DNA from: Bacteroidales bacterium
GTDB taxonomy: Bacteria > Bacteroidota > Bacteroidia > Bacteroidales > JAADJA01
Direction: 5' to 3'
NCBI GenBank assembly: GCA_021740645.1
Contig: JAIOZL010000041.1
Location: 1-43,837, forward strand
DNA length: 43,837 nucleotides
In this document: in pieces, positions 24,390 to 34,255 of the stretch
How the letters are laid out: each line of letters begins with the position of its first letter
How positions within the stretch are numbered: the first letter of the stretch is position 1
Position numbers and translations under genes: made by a program
Notes under the pieces: model-generated
The model's database searches: none
The model's input: the letters and a program-made list of their open reading frames with translations, nothing else
What the model was told of the DNA's origin: nothing

Positions 24390-27300
24390 TTATTGCGGTA
24401 CTTGTGAGCCTTTGCCCAGGTTGGGGTGCCAAAAATCATCCTTGTCCTTATTATCCACCTGGCCATCGAGGTTGAAGTCGCCCTGCAAATAGGCTTCCTG
24501 GCCAGCCTCTGTTTCCCAGCAGGCATCTTTATCCTGGTTGTCGATAAACAAATCAACAATACCATTACCTGCAGTCATGCCCCATATGCCCGGGGCCATT
24601 TCGGTATGGCCTGCATTGTTTCCATAAACCTGAGACTCCCCCGAAGTAAAATCATAAGTGAGGACACCTCCCAGGGTCGTTACCGGGTTGGCCGATAAAA
24701 TATCCAAATGATTTCGGTGACTTAACACTACAAAAAGATTATCAGACACCGAGGTATTCATCTGGATATAAGACATACCATCTATACCTACGATCGAACC
24801 ATTTTTTAACAGGAAGGCTGCCTGTCGCTCCATTCTGGTTGAAAGGTCAGCCGATGCAGCATCCAAGGCATCCCTGAATTCCACCAATATCCAGTCGGTA
24901 ATGTTAGCATTGGGAATGCTTGTCACGGATTCAGTCCCTGAATAGTTCCAGGGTGCTACGTTAAAGGGTTGGTTAAAGGGGATCAAGTTTGAAACATTTA
25001 AGGCCGTACTCATTTCCGAACCCTCAAAAGGACCTTGTAAAAAGACTTTCAGGTCAACCCCCGGGATATCTCCAACGGTGAGTATTACAGGTATAGCTAC
25101 CAAAGGATTTGCGTCATTGCTGTGAATCAGGATATCAGCATTGTATGTCCCCTGACTAAGGTTGGCTGCATTTATATTTATTCCCACATCAATGGAAGCT
25201 TCGCTTTGTCCGGCCACCACACCCGATTCATTGCTTTCGATGCTTAACCACAGGGCGCTGCTATAAAAATTAACAAGGTCAAGAAGGAGGTCCGAACGGG
25301 TTGTGGGATCATCGATAAGAGCAAAGGAAACCCCTGTATAAACTGTTTTAAAATTCCCTCCATCATATTGTACTGCACATATACCTTCAGGTATCGGATT
25401 GGTAATTTTAAAAAGATCCGTTCCCGAATGATTTAAGATTCCGGGAGGATAAAGGCCGGAATTATCATAAGGATTAAAGAAATTTACATTATATGACTGG
25501 GCAAATGAACCCTCCATTCCTTCCATACTACCCATAAACCAAATATCCCAGTTTTCCAGCAAAACTTGCTGTACACCAAGATAATCGTAAGGAAAGTCGC
25601 CCGGATCAAGGCTCAATGGAAAGGACCACCCGAATTTTGAGAAATAATCATAGCTTGCCATAAACAGGTTTCCTCCATTGTCCATGTAGGATGCAAGGTT
25701 GATCTCATCAATAGTTGAAACAGCATCCCCTCCATAAATTTCCCCTGAAAACCATAGGATAAGGTCGTAATTAAGCATGGTTGCCAGGTCGGGGCCATTA
25801 TCCCACGGATACCATACCTGGTAATAGGTATAAGAAAAATTATTGTCGTCAAGTGCCATCTGGTAAGCATACCATTCATCAAAAGGATATTCATCCCCTG
25901 TGCCAAAGTAATCCATATGACTAAAGTCCCTGTCGACAACCAGTATTTCAAAATTATCTTTTGATCCCGGAAAGGTCACTTCGCAATTATACACCAGGTC
26001 GCCGGTTCCATTGTTGGCAATTGAAAAACTTGTCTGGAGAAGATTGCCTGGTGGGACCGTTACATTGATCTGGGGTGGATTAAGCACCATGTCTGTCCAC
26101 TTCAGAAAAACGTTTTGTTGTTTGGTTATGCCACAAATAGGAGTATCCGTCAGGGTATCGTTAATATAATCGGCTGATTCGCAAATAAGGTCCCATGTGC
26201 CTATGGGAATTCCGGAAATTGAGTAATACCCGCTTTCATCCGTAATGTCAGAATTTCCATCGATGCTAAGGATAGCATTTTGAATTGGGTCTGTTGTCCC
26301 GTATTTGTATACATAACCTTCGATATCACCCTGGGTGTAATTATTGGTCATGGTCACCGGAACGATTTCCGTTGTTCCTGCATTATGGCTGATTACCACG
26401 TTGGCACTTTTACTTAATGCCGTCATTTCTCCCGCATTTATTTCAAGGTTTATATTTAAGGAGCCTTTTGCAGAGCCCGAAACCATCCCTGATTTATTCG
26501 ATACTACCTGTAGCCAGGTTTCCAGTTCAAGGGCAAAGAAATTGTTTATCGGGTTCCCATAGGTTAGCCCGCATAATGCAGATTTACCCTGAAATAGATC
26601 AGTGGTAAAAAAAACGGCTGCGGTAGATTGAAAAGAGCAATTGGGGAAAGTAGGGACTTCGTAGAAAAGGCCTGTCAGACTTTCCGTAAGCAGGTCGTAT
26701 TGGTAATAAAAATTGGTGCTGTTTTTGGCCAGCCAGAGACAATTGTTTATATGATCGTATGCTATATCGCTGGCGTAAAAATTTTCTCCCGGAGTGGCTA
26801 ACCTTCCAAGCACTTGCCCGGTATAATCAAAAATAAAAAGGTCTTCATCTTCATAGTTTGAAATAAACCCCAGGCCCGGAACCCATGTCAGGCCAGCCAT
26901 GGTGTAAAGCCCGGTAGGATAATCTGTGAACAGGGTGGTAATGGTGCCGTCTGTCGGGTCGATCCTGTAAAAGCCAAATACATCGTAACTGTAAATAAAA
27001 GTCCCGTCGAAGGTCATCCGTTTCATTCCCCATTGGCTGGTAGTACCCTGGGAATATGTTTGTAATAATTCCCCCTCTTTACTTAGTTTATAAAGTTTAT
27101 GATCGCCGTATGATGCAAATCTACCAGTGATCCAGATATATTCCCCATCGCTTACACAGCCGTATATAACATCATCGCCTGTTGCTGCCTCCGCATCCCA
27201 ACTTTGGAAAATTGGGCCCATCGGAGGTTCCACATGGCAGGCATATTCAAGCATGCCCGGACCATTGTTAGTGATCGCAATTTGTGACTGTTGGATTTCG

Positions 27301-29249
27301 AAAGGATCAATGGAAACATTGATATTCTGTGGATTTAATTCAATTTCGGCCCATTTTATTCCAATATCCAGTTGTGTGGTTTGCCCATCAGAAATAATTG
27401 CCGGAATGGTATAGATGAAGTAGGGATTACCGTTAGCGTTTGCCTGTCCATTTGGATCAATCATCACATCATATGATCCGATCGGTACATTCTCCAGTTT
27501 GTAGTAACCGTTTGATGCGGTGGTGTCGGAATAGTGACCGATGGTGACGAAAACATCTCCAACAGGTGTGGATGATCCGAATTCTGTCACATATCCTTCG
27601 ATGCTGCCATAAGCAGTATAATATACCCGGAGGTAGGGTGGATTGGCCTCATTCCAGCCATGGAAGCGGATATACCTCAGGTAGCTGTTGTAATCATTGG
27701 CAATACCAAGGGTGAATTTATCCAAAACCAGGGCAGCTTGTAAATCTGAATTTGCGTAACCAGCCAGCATATAGGTTCTCCAGTCGACAGGGTAATTGAT
27801 ATTGGCTTCATCCCTGCGATAATAATACCCTGCTGATTGTTCTGCGATAATGTCGGCATGCAGGGTGGCGGCATCGGTTGTTACCGGGTCACTGTAGACC
27901 GGTGTGATCGACCAGTTTGGTTTATAGCGTTCGTAAACATAGCCATTAAAGCTCACCGCATAAATTTCTGCTCCATCGGGGATCGCACTAATATCAAATG
28001 ACATCCAGCCATCTTCCGGGTCGGAAGCTTTTACAGGGCTTGTTTCTATTTTGGTGGAAGATGTTGTACTGCCTGTCTGATAATCTGAATTACCGGGATA
28101 ACAGGTAAGGATATTTGTGGCAAAAGGGGTAATATTAAATATGGCCTCCTGACCGTCGGTATAATTTTGCCCGTATCCTGGGCTAAGGTCATCGAGGTAA
28201 TAGTATCCATTATAGGAGCCACCCCATCCCCAGTTCATATGGTAATGATACTGGTCGGTCACTTTTTCGTATCCATCGAGGTTCCATGCATGTCCGGTCC
28301 AGCCATCCCAACCACCGTATATTACCGGGAAACCCTGTTCAAGGTCGGTGATGATCATTTGCCTCCATACTGAATCTGCAAACTGAAATTTCTTTTCATG
28401 GTGTAAAGATGGGTCAAATTTGAAATAGGATTTTAAGGCATTCTCCGCCCCATGATACCCATCCAGCAAGGAACCCGAACTTGTGGGAGTATAGTTCATC
28501 TCTACCGCTACCCCACAATGAAATAAAAGGGTTGCCAGGTCGGGATTGCTCACTGTTTCATCGTGGGGCATATTAGCGAAATTATAGGTTGTTGCGCCAA
28601 AGTCAGCAAACAGATACCCATAATTATAATGCGTATAACCATGAGAGCCTTCACCCTGTGCCGGATGGCTCCAGTATTTCATGACCTGCCCCATACAGAT
28701 GGCCACACAGCCTACCGGTGTGCCCGAAGGACAATATTCGTTGTAAGGAAACCATTGGTCCCAGGTGGACGAAATGAGTGGGGGCACCTCATCCACATAG
28801 ATATCCGGAATAAAATCTATTGGCTCCATATCCAAACGGGCCCATTCGCTCAGTACAGAAGCTGGCGGATTTATTTTGTTTTCAACGGAAAATAAAATCT
28901 GATCTTCATATGTGGTGAGAAGATATTGAAGTTGGGAAGGAATCTTTCCCGCTTGAAAATGACCATTCAGGCTATAGGCAATAACAGGAATGATACTGTT
29001 GTCGGCTGCCACCATTATAAACCCCTCAATGGGCGATTCAAAATTTAAAATATAAATTAGATCAATATTATTGTGTTGGATGCTGGTGATATTAATGGTT
29101 TTCGTGTGAAGGAAATCAGCGGATACCCTCTCCTGAAGCGCATTTATGGCAACTTTTTGGGCCGTTTGTTTAGTAACCGGATCAGCAATACATGTAATAC
29201 TTAATAGTAGTAAGGAAATCCCTGTATATAATTTAATATTTTGGTTCAT
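24390..29249 (-). CDS. secreted C10-family (streptopain-like) cysteine protease with repeat modules and dockerin-like C-terminus
   Basis: This protein of about 1619 residues starts MNQNIKLYTGISLLLLSITC, a signal peptide; an upstream in-frame Met at 29273 would add 8 residues. A Spi-like propeptide comes first. The C10 peptidase follows, with catalytic Cys181 in GTPVGCVAICMGQVMKYW and His320 in GHAWNLDGY, then the NWGWGG motif. Two carboxypeptidase regulatory-like modules follow (SIEGYVTEFGSSTPVGD and DIEGYVYKYGTTDPIQN), each with beta-sandwich repeats beginning LNPQNINV or LNPPQINV. The last 223 residues form a separate module (KVFLQGPFEGSEM onwards) ending in two Ca-loop-like sequences (DLFIDNQDKDACW and GDFNLDGQVDNKDKDDFW) and GKGSQVPQ. 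There is no T9SS type A tail, so surface attachment may use this module. Confidence 0.85.
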   Translation of the reverse strand: MNQNIKLYTGISLLLLSITCIADPVTKQTAQKVAINALQERVSADFLHTKTINITSIQHNNIDLIYILNFESPIEGFIMVAADNSIIPVIAYSLNGHFQAGKIPSQLQYLLTTYEDQILFSVENKINPPASVLSEWARLDMEPIDFIPDIYVDEVPPLISSTWDQWFPYNEYCPSGTPVGCVAICMGQVMKYWSHPAQGEGSHGYTHYNYGYLFADFGATTYNFANMPHDETVSNPDLATLLFHCGVAVEMNYTPTSSGSLLDGYHGAENALKSYFKFDPSLHHEKKFQFADSVWRQMIITDLEQGFPVIYGGWDGWTGHAWNLDGYEKVTDQYHYHMNWGWGGSYNGYYYLDDLSPGYGQNYTDGQEAIFNITPFATNILTCYPGNSDYQTGSTTSSTKIETSPVKASDPEDGWMSFDISAIPDGAEIYAVSFNGYVYERYKPNWSITPVYSDPVTTDAATLHADIIAEQSAGYYYRRDEANINYPVDWRTYMLAGYANSDLQAALVLDKFTLGIANDYNSYLRYIRFHGWNEANPPYLRVYYTAYGSIEGYVTEFGSSTPVGDVFVTIGHYSDTTASNGYYKLENVPIGSYDVMIDPNGQANANGNPYFIYTIPAIISDGQTTQLDIGIKWAEIELNPQNINVSIDPFEIQQSQIAITNNGPGMLEYACHVEPPMGPIFQSWDAEAATGDDVIYGCVSDGEYIWITGRFASYGDHKLYKLSKEGELLQTYSQGTTSQWGMKRMTFDGTFIYSYDVFGFYRIDPTDGTITTLFTDYPTGLYTMAGLTWVPGLGFISNYEDEDLFIFDYTGQVLGRLATPGENFYASDIAYDHINNCLWLAKNSTNFYYQYDLLTESLTGLFYEVPTFPNCSFQSTAAVFFTTDLFQGKSALCGLTYGNPINNFFALELETWLQVVSNKSGMVSGSAKGSLNINLEINAGEMTALSKSANVVISHNAGTTEIVPVTMTNNYTQGDIEGYVYKYGTTDPIQNAILSIDGNSDITDESGYYSISGIPIGTWDLICESADYINDTLTDTPICGITKQQNVFLKWTDMVLNPPQINVTVPPGNLLQTSFSIANNGTGDLVYNCEVTFPGSKDNFEILVVDRDFSHMDYFGTGDEYPFDEWYAYQMALDDNNFSYTYYQVWYPWDNGPDLATMLNYDLILWFSGEIYGGDAVSTIDEINLASYMDNGGNLFMASYDYFSKFGWSFPLSLDPGDFPYDYLGVQQVLLENWDIWFMGSMEGMEGSFAQSYNVNFFNPYDNSGLYPPGILNHSGTDLFKITNPIPEGICAVQYDGGNFKTVYTGVSFALIDDPTTRSDLLLDLVNFYSSALWLSIESNESGVVAGQSEASIDVGININAANLSQGTYNADILIHSNDANPLVAIPVILTVGDIPGVDLKVFLQGPFEGSEMSTALNVSNLIPFNQPFNVAPWNYSGTESVTSIPNANITDWILVEFRDALDAASADLSTRMERQAAFLLKNGSIVGIDGMSYIQMNTSVSDNLFVVLSHRNHLDILSANPVTTLGGVLTYDFTSGESQVYGNNAGHTEMAPGIWGMTAGNGIVDLFIDNQDKDACWETEAGQEAYLQGDFNLDGQVDNKDKDDFWHPNLGKGSQVPQ
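24393..24572 (-). other. dockerin-like pair of calcium-loop motifs at the C10 protease C-terminus
   Basis: About 60 residues contain NGIVDLFIDNQDKDACW and GDFNLDGQVDNKDKDDFW. These are two Asp/Asn-rich loops spaced like a type I dockerin, followed by HPNLGKGSQVP. Similar endings occur, from memory, in many large secreted Bacteroidota proteins. Binding partner and sorting function are unknown. Confidence 0.6.
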
Positions 29250-29314
29250 GAGTCCTCTTATTTTTGTCAGCAAAATATATTATTGGTTGTTTCGATGCTC
29301 AGAGGGTTAAAGAA

Positions 29315-29344
29315 CAAATATATGTCAAAATTCAGAATGCCCAA
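29315..29344 (-). promoter_or_regulatory. promoter for the C10 protease gene
   Basis: The minus strand has TTG, a 19-base spacer and TATATTTG, an exact match to the consensus. The -7 element is about 65 bases before the start at 29249. It diverges from the permease promoter about 75 bases away. Confidence 0.7.
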
Positions 29345-29417
29345 TACTATGCTTTTTTATTTATAAAAGTTCTAATTTATCGTTTTGGATAAATAAAAGC
29401 ATGCCTCAATTAAAGAT

Positions 29418-29451
29418 TTGTGCGTATATCGTACTCAAATTTCTATATTTG
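29418..29451 (+). promoter_or_regulatory. promoter for the sugar permease gene
   Basis: TATATTTG at 29444-29451 matches the -7 consensus, 26 bases before the ATG. The nearest TTG (29418-29420) is 23 bases upstream, slightly longer than usual. Confidence 0.55.
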
Positions 29452-29477
29452 CTCTTCCAACGAAATGAAGCAATTGT

Positions 29478-30752
29478 ATGAACAATCGTAAAAATGAATA
29501 CCTGGTCCCCATCACCATCATTGGTGTTTTGTTTTTTATCTTTGGGTTTGTTACCTGGCTGAATGCCACGCTGATCCCGTATTTGAGAATAGCCTGTGAG
29601 TTAACAGCTTTCGAATCCTTCTGGGTAACTTTTGCTTTTTATATTTCCTATTTTGTAATGGCCCTGCCTTCCAGTGCTGTGCTCACCAAAACAGGTTTTA
29701 AAAATGGGATGTCTGTCGGACTGATCACCATGGCTGTTGGGGCACTAGTGTTTATCCCTGCAGCCATTACCCGTACTTACGGACTTTTTCTTACTGGTTT
29801 ATTTATCCAGGGAACCGGCCTGGCCGTATTGCAAACCGCATCTAATCCATATGTGACTATTCTCGGGCCGATTGAAAGTGCAGCAAAGCGGATCAGCATT
29901 ATGGGTGTGGCCAATAAATTTGCCGGGATATTAAGCCCGATCATTCTTGGGGCCGTTGTCTTGCAGGGTATTGATGACCTGGTGATTAAACTTGAAGGAA
30001 TGGATGCCCTAAGCCGGGCAGCGGAGCTGGATATACTGGCAGAAAAGGTGATCTGGCCCTATGTGATTATGGCGATTGTGCTTGTAATCTTAGCCGGGCT
30101 TATCCGTTATTCGTCCCTGCCTGATGTGGAAGGGGACAAGAAGGAAAATGAAAGTAGTAAGCACCTTGAACGGAAAAGCATTTTTGATTTTTCTTATTTG
30201 TGGCTGGGTGTTTTAGCCATATTTGTATACGTGGGTGTTGAAGTGGTAGCGGTAGATACCCTGATCAGTTATGGCAACTTCCTGGGGTTTGAATTTGCTG
30301 AAGCCAAGATTTTTGCAAGCTTTACCCTGGGGGCCATGATCGTAGGTTATTTTGTGGGAATCATCACAATTCCGAGATTTATTTCTCAATCGGCAGCCCT
30401 TAAGTGGTTTGCCGTGCTGGGTGTGATCTTTTCCATTATTGCCATATTTACCAGTGGATATACCTCTATTTTAATGATTGCCGCCCTGGGATTTGCCAAC
30501 TCCATTATGTGGCCGGCCATCTGGCCTCTGGCTATTGACGGTCTGGGCAAATATATGAAAATAGGCTCTGCCTTGCTTATCATGGGGATAGCCGGTGGTG
30601 CCTTGCTGCCTCTACTTTACGGTTATTTATCTGATCTTGAAAGTGTAGGATCGCAACAAGCATATTGGATTATGGTGCCCTGTTATTTGTATATTTTGTT
30701 TTTTGCAGCTAAAGGGCATAAGGTGGGGAAGGGGATGAGTAGTGATGTGTGA
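29478..30752 (+). CDS. FucP-family sugar:proton symporter (MFS)
   Basis: This 424-residue inner membrane protein has about 12 transmembrane segments. FFIFGFVTWLNATLIPYLR near the N-terminus and the QTASNPYVTILGP segment are signatures of the FucP/GluP/NagP group of MFS transporters, which carry fucose, glucose/galactose or N-acetylglucosamine. It precedes a nucleotidyltransferase and a NahK-like kinase, which favours a hexosamine or hexose substrate (inference). The stop codon lies within a heptanucleotide repeat, so the last few residues (MSSDV) may be repeat-derived. Confidence 0.85.
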   Translation: MNNRKNEYLVPITIIGVLFFIFGFVTWLNATLIPYLRIACELTAFESFWVTFAFYISYFVMALPSSAVLTKTGFKNGMSVGLITMAVGALVFIPAAITRTYGLFLTGLFIQGTGLAVLQTASNPYVTILGPIESAAKRISIMGVANKFAGILSPIILGAVVLQGIDDLVIKLEGMDALSRAAELDILAEKVIWPYVIMAIVLVILAGLIRYSSLPDVEGDKKENESSKHLERKSIFDFSYLWLGVLAIFVYVGVEVVAVDTLISYGNFLGFEFAEAKIFASFTLGAMIVGYFVGIITIPRFISQSAALKWFAVLGVIFSIIAIFTSGYTSILMIAALGFANSIMWPAIWPLAIDGLGKYMKIGSALLIMGIAGGALLPLLYGYLSDLESVGSQQAYWIMVPCYLYILFFAAKGHKVGKGMSSDV

Positions 30753-30825
30753 GTAGTGAAGAGTGAAAAGTGAAGAGTGACTAGTGACTAGTGACGAGTG
30801 ACTAGTGACGAGTGAAAGGTGAAGA
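30749..30825. repeat. heptanucleotide tandem repeat (GTGAnnn, 11 units)
   Basis: Eleven consecutive 7-base units in phase all begin GTGA: GTGAGTA, GTGAAGA, GTGAAAA, GTGAAGA, GTGACTA (twice), GTGACGA, GTGACTA, GTGACGA, GTGAAAG, GTGAAGA. The first unit overlaps the permease stop codon. The unit length matches the heptamer tails of the palindromic array at 23-24 kb, although the sequence differs. Confidence 0.85.
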
Positions 30826-30913
30826 GTGGTGCAACTAAGGGAGGCTAAAGGTATGGGAAGTTGGGTTAACAGTTTAGGAAATAAAAATAGAAATTTGTAA
30901 ATTTTTGAATAAA

Positions 30914-31822
30914 ATGAAACCAACATTATTGATATTAGCAGCGGGAATGGGCAGCCGTTATGGTGGCTTAAAACAGGTTGATCCGGTTGGCCCCAATGGG
31001 GAGGCCATTATTGATTATTCAATTTATGATGCCATCAGGACAGGATATGGAAAGGTGGTTTTTGTGATCAGGGAGAGTTTTGCGGAGGCTTTTAAAAAGA
31101 CTTTTGATGAAAAACTTAAGGGTAGGATAGAAGTGGAATATGTTTTCCAGGAACTGGATAATATCCCTGAAGGAATTCCATTAAATCCTGAAAGAACAAA
31201 ACCATGGGGTACAGGCCATGCAGTGCTGGTAGCCAAAGATGCCATCAAAGAACCTTTTGTCGTAATCAATGCCGACGACTTTTACGGAGCTAACAGTTAT
31301 CGTCTGCTAAAGGAATATTTTGATGAAGTGGAAGGTAAATCAGGCAATCATTATTCCATGGTGGGTTATGGCTTGCAGCATACGCTTTCAGAACATGGCC
31401 ATGTGTCAAGAGGGGTTTGTGAAACAGATAAAAATGGGTATTTACATACCGTGGTTGAGCGCACACAAATTGAACGGATAAAAGGAAAGATCATAACGAA
31501 AATTGATGAGGATACCTCAATGGAACTTACCGGCAATGAAGTGGTCTCGATGAATACATGGGGATTTCTTCCTTCTTTCTTTCATTACCTGGAAACCTAC
31601 TTTACGGAGTTTATAAAGAAAAATTCGGCTAACCCAAAGGCAGAATTTTATATTCCTTTTGTGGTGAATGAGTTGATCAGTAAGAACGAGATTACCCTGA
31701 AAGTGCTTGAGTCGAAAGACAGGTGGTTTGGGGTAACCTATAAAGAGGACCGTGGATCAGCGGTGGAAAGCATTCAATCGCTTATCGACAAGGGTATTTA
31801 TCCTGTGAAGTTGTGGACGTAA
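30914..31822 (+). CDS. sugar-1-phosphate nucleotidyltransferase family protein
   Basis: The protein has about 302 residues from ATG at 30914; a TTG three codons upstream is less likely. The NTP-transferase signature LLILAAGMGSRYGGLKQ and the metal-site region VVINADDFYG are clear. It would join a sugar 1-phosphate to a nucleotide; the base and sugar are not determined. It lies 37 bases upstream of a NahK-like kinase gene, and the two probably form a kinase-pyrophosphorylase pair. There is a long leader after the permease gene containing the heptamer repeat, so a separate promoter cannot be excluded; no clear TAnnTTTG was seen. Confidence 0.8.
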   Translation: MKPTLLILAAGMGSRYGGLKQVDPVGPNGEAIIDYSIYDAIRTGYGKVVFVIRESFAEAFKKTFDEKLKGRIEVEYVFQELDNIPEGIPLNPERTKPWGTGHAVLVAKDAIKEPFVVINADDFYGANSYRLLKEYFDEVEGKSGNHYSMVGYGLQHTLSEHGHVSRGVCETDKNGYLHTVVERTQIERIKGKIITKIDEDTSMELTGNEVVSMNTWGFLPSFFHYLETYFTEFIKKNSANPKAEFYIPFVVNELISKNEITLKVLESKDRWFGVTYKEDRGSAVESIQSLIDKGIYPVKLWT

Positions 31823-31859
31823 GCAGGTTCCCACATTTTTTTAACTAGGCAGAAATTGA

Positions 31860-32945
31860 ATGGAATATACCAGGCAAAATCTTTCAGCTATTTTTTCAAA
31901 TTTCAGGATAGAGGATGAGGTGTTAGATATCCATCCATTTGGTTCGGGGCACATTAATGATACATTTAAAGTTGCGGCCCAAAATAAGAACTACCTGCTG
32001 CAACGTATCAATCATTCGATTTTCAAAAATGTAGAGGGATTGACAAAGAACCTTGTCGGCATAACAAATTTCCTAGAGGAGAAAATAGCATCGGAAGAGT
32101 CACAGATGCAGGTTCTGTATTCGTATAAAACCAATAAAGATAAATTCATACACATTGATCAGGACGGGAAATACTGGCGGGTATTTGATTTTATTGAAAA
32201 CGCTTATAGTTTTGATCGGGCCGAAAATGCTGACATTGCTTTTGAAGGAGGTCACACATTCGGCTGGTTTGTCAGAATGTTGTCGGATTATCCCGCAGGT
32301 ACTTTAATTGAAACCATTCCAGACTTCCATAATGCGGATTACCGTATTAAAGCCTTTAAAAAATCAGTGTTGGATAATAAAGCAGGCAGGGCAGGAAGTG
32401 TAAAGCCAATAATTGATGAATTGCTTATGCGGGTAGAAGAAATGACACTGATCCATCAGCTTGGAAAAGAGGGTAAAATTCCTGTAAGGGTGACCCACAA
32501 CGACACCAAGATCAACAATATTCTTTTTAATGAAGGCGGAAAAGGTATATGTGTGATCGACCTGGACACGGTCATGCCGGGGTATGTCCATTTTGATTTT
32601 GGTGATGCCATTCGTACGTTTACCAATACGGGAGATGAAGATGATGATGAACTGGATAAGATATCAATGGATATTAATTTGTATAAAGCTTTTACAAAGG
32701 GGTTTTTATCGGAAACAAAAAATATTCTTAACCCGGCTGAGATTGAATTCCTTGCCTTTTCGGCCAAATACATCACTTATGAACAAACAATCCGGTTTTT
32801 AACGGATTTCCTTAACGGGGATATTTATTATAAAGTAAAATCACCCGGTCATAACCTGATTAGGGCCAAAGCGCAATTTGCTTTACTGGAAAGCATGGAA
32901 GGCCAATACGAGGAAATGCAAAGAGCAATCAGGGAGCGGGCATAA
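31860..32945 (+). CDS. NahK-like anomeric sugar kinase (APH/choline kinase fold)
   Basis: This 361-residue cytoplasmic kinase has a catalytic loop VTHNDTKINNIL, with Asp as base and Asn as metal ligand, and a second metal motif CVIDLDTVMPG followed by FDFGDAIR. This arrangement is that of the N-acetylhexosamine 1-kinase NahK and relatives rather than antibiotic kinases. The expected reaction is ATP-dependent phosphorylation at C1 of a GlcNAc/GalNAc-type sugar, feeding the nucleotidyltransferase encoded upstream. Substrate is inferred from family and context. The gene ends just before a strong hairpin shared with the convergent rocD gene. Confidence 0.75.
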   Translation: MEYTRQNLSAIFSNFRIEDEVLDIHPFGSGHINDTFKVAAQNKNYLLQRINHSIFKNVEGLTKNLVGITNFLEEKIASEESQMQVLYSYKTNKDKFIHIDQDGKYWRVFDFIENAYSFDRAENADIAFEGGHTFGWFVRMLSDYPAGTLIETIPDFHNADYRIKAFKKSVLDNKAGRAGSVKPIIDELLMRVEEMTLIHQLGKEGKIPVRVTHNDTKINNILFNEGGKGICVIDLDTVMPGYVHFDFGDAIRTFTNTGDEDDDELDKISMDINLYKAFTKGFLSETKNILNPAEIEFLAFSAKYITYEQTIRFLTDFLNGDIYYKVKSPGHNLIRAKAQFALLESMEGQYEEMQRAIRERA

Positions 32946-32950
32946 AAAAA

Positions 32951-32972
32951 CCGGCTGGATATACCCAGCCGG
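32951..32972. terminator. bidirectional intrinsic terminator between the kinase and rocD
   Basis: CCGGCTGG and CCAGCCGG form a perfect 8-base stem with loop ATATAC. Seven A precede it on the plus strand, giving a T-run for minus-strand transcripts. On the plus side it is followed by GTTT. It sits between two convergent stop codons. Confidence 0.75.
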
Positions 32973-32994
32973 GTTTACCTAATCAATAAATTTT

Positions 32995-34218
32995 TTAACC
33001 AAAGGCTAATATTGATTTTTTAATTCGTGAAATTGCCTCCCTCAGTTCTTCTTCTGAAATAACCAGTGGTGGAGCAAAACGGATAATATCGCCATGGGTT
33101 GGTTTCGCAAGCACTCCGTTATTTGCCATTTCGAGGCACACATCCCAGGCTTCTTTGCCATTGGTTGGCTTTATAATCACAGCGTTTAGCAATCCTTTTC
33201 CCCTAACAAGCTGTATCATGGGTGAATCGATCTTGCGCATTTCATCCCTGAATATTTTACCCAGGTATTCAGCCCTTTCAGCAAGGTTTTCATCTTTAAC
33301 TACTTCGAGGGCAGCCACAGCTACCTTAGCTGCAATTGGGTTTCCGCCAAAAGTAGAACCATGTTCGCCGGGTTTTATACAAAGCATGATATCGTCGTTA
33401 GCTAATACCGCAGAAACAGGATAAACTCCCCCTGACAATGCTTTACCCAGGATAAGAATATCCGGATGTACATTTTCATGATCACAGGCGAGAAGTCTGC
33501 CAGTCCGGGCAATTCCGGTTTGTACTTCATCTGCAATGAAAAGCACGTTATTGTCTTTACACATTTGCGAGGCCATTTTTAAATAGCCATCATCAGGAAC
33601 AAAAACTCCTGCTTCACCCTGGATAGGCTCCACTAAAAATCCAGCTACATTTGGATCGTTCAGCGCTTCCGCGAGGGCATTTAAGTCGTTATATGGTATA
33701 GTTATAAACCCGGGTGTATAAGGGCCAAAACCTTTTCTGGCATCAGGATCAGTTGACATGGAAATAACCGTCACGGTCCGTCCGTGGAAGTTGTTTTCGC
33801 ATACAATGATCTTGGCCTGGTTTTCTGGTACGCCTTTTTTCTCATAGGCCCATTTCCGGCAAAGTTTGATGGCTGTCTCATCGCCTTCGGCACCGGTATT
33901 CATGGGCAATATCTTATCGTATCCAAAATACTCAGTTATATACTTTTCATAAGGACCCAGTGCGTCGTTAAAAAATGCCCTTGAAGTGAGGGTAAGGGTT
34001 TTTGCCTGCTCGTAAAGTGCTTCCACAATTTTGGGATGACAATGCCCCTGGTTAACGGCAGAATAAGCCGACAAAAAATCAAAATATTTTTTGCCTTCTA
34101 CGTCCCACATAAAAGCTCCTTCACCTCTTGCTAAAACCACAGGTAGCGGATGGTAATTATGTGCACCGTATTTATTTTCCAGTTCAATTAAATCATGGGA
34201 TGTTTTTGTTTCTATCAT
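32995..34218 (-). CDS. rocD: ornithine aminotransferase
   Basis: This 407-residue class III PLP aminotransferase converts ornithine and 2-oxoglutarate to glutamate semialdehyde and glutamate. The N-terminal [19 protein letters not shown] and the [12 protein letters not shown] segment are typical of ornithine-oxo-acid transaminase. [13 protein letters not shown], Asp230 in [12 protein letters not shown] and the Schiff-base Lys259 in [17 protein letters not shown] complete the PLP site. Full length. It stands alone with its own upstream -7 element and shares a terminator with the convergent kinase gene. Confidence 0.95.
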   Translation of the reverse strand: MIETKTSHDLIELENKYGAHNYHPLPVVLARGEGAFMWDVEGKKYFDFLSAYSAVNQGHCHPKIVEALYEQAKTLTLTSRAFFNDALGPYEKYITEYFGYDKILPMNTGAEGDETAIKLCRKWAYEKKGVPENQAKIIVCENNFHGRTVTVISMSTDPDARKGFGPYTPGFITIPYNDLNALAEALNDPNVAGFLVEPIQGEAGVFVPDDGYLKMASQMCKDNNVLFIADEVQTGIARTGRLLACDHENVHPDILILGKALSGGVYPVSAVLANDDIMLCIKPGEHGSTFGGNPIAAKVAVAALEVVKDENLAERAEYLGKIFRDEMRKIDSPMIQLVRGKGLLNAVIIKPTNGKEAWDVCLEMANNGVLAKPTHGDIIRFAPPLVISEEELREAISRIKKSILAFG

Positions 34219-34255
34219 TGCGCTAAATGTTAATATTATTGAAATTTGTCTGGAG

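Noticed and set aside
30627..30926. 99-codon minus-strand open frame over the heptamer repeat
   Set aside because: Its repetitive LVTSHSS-type translation is simply the heptamer read in a frame that lacks stops.
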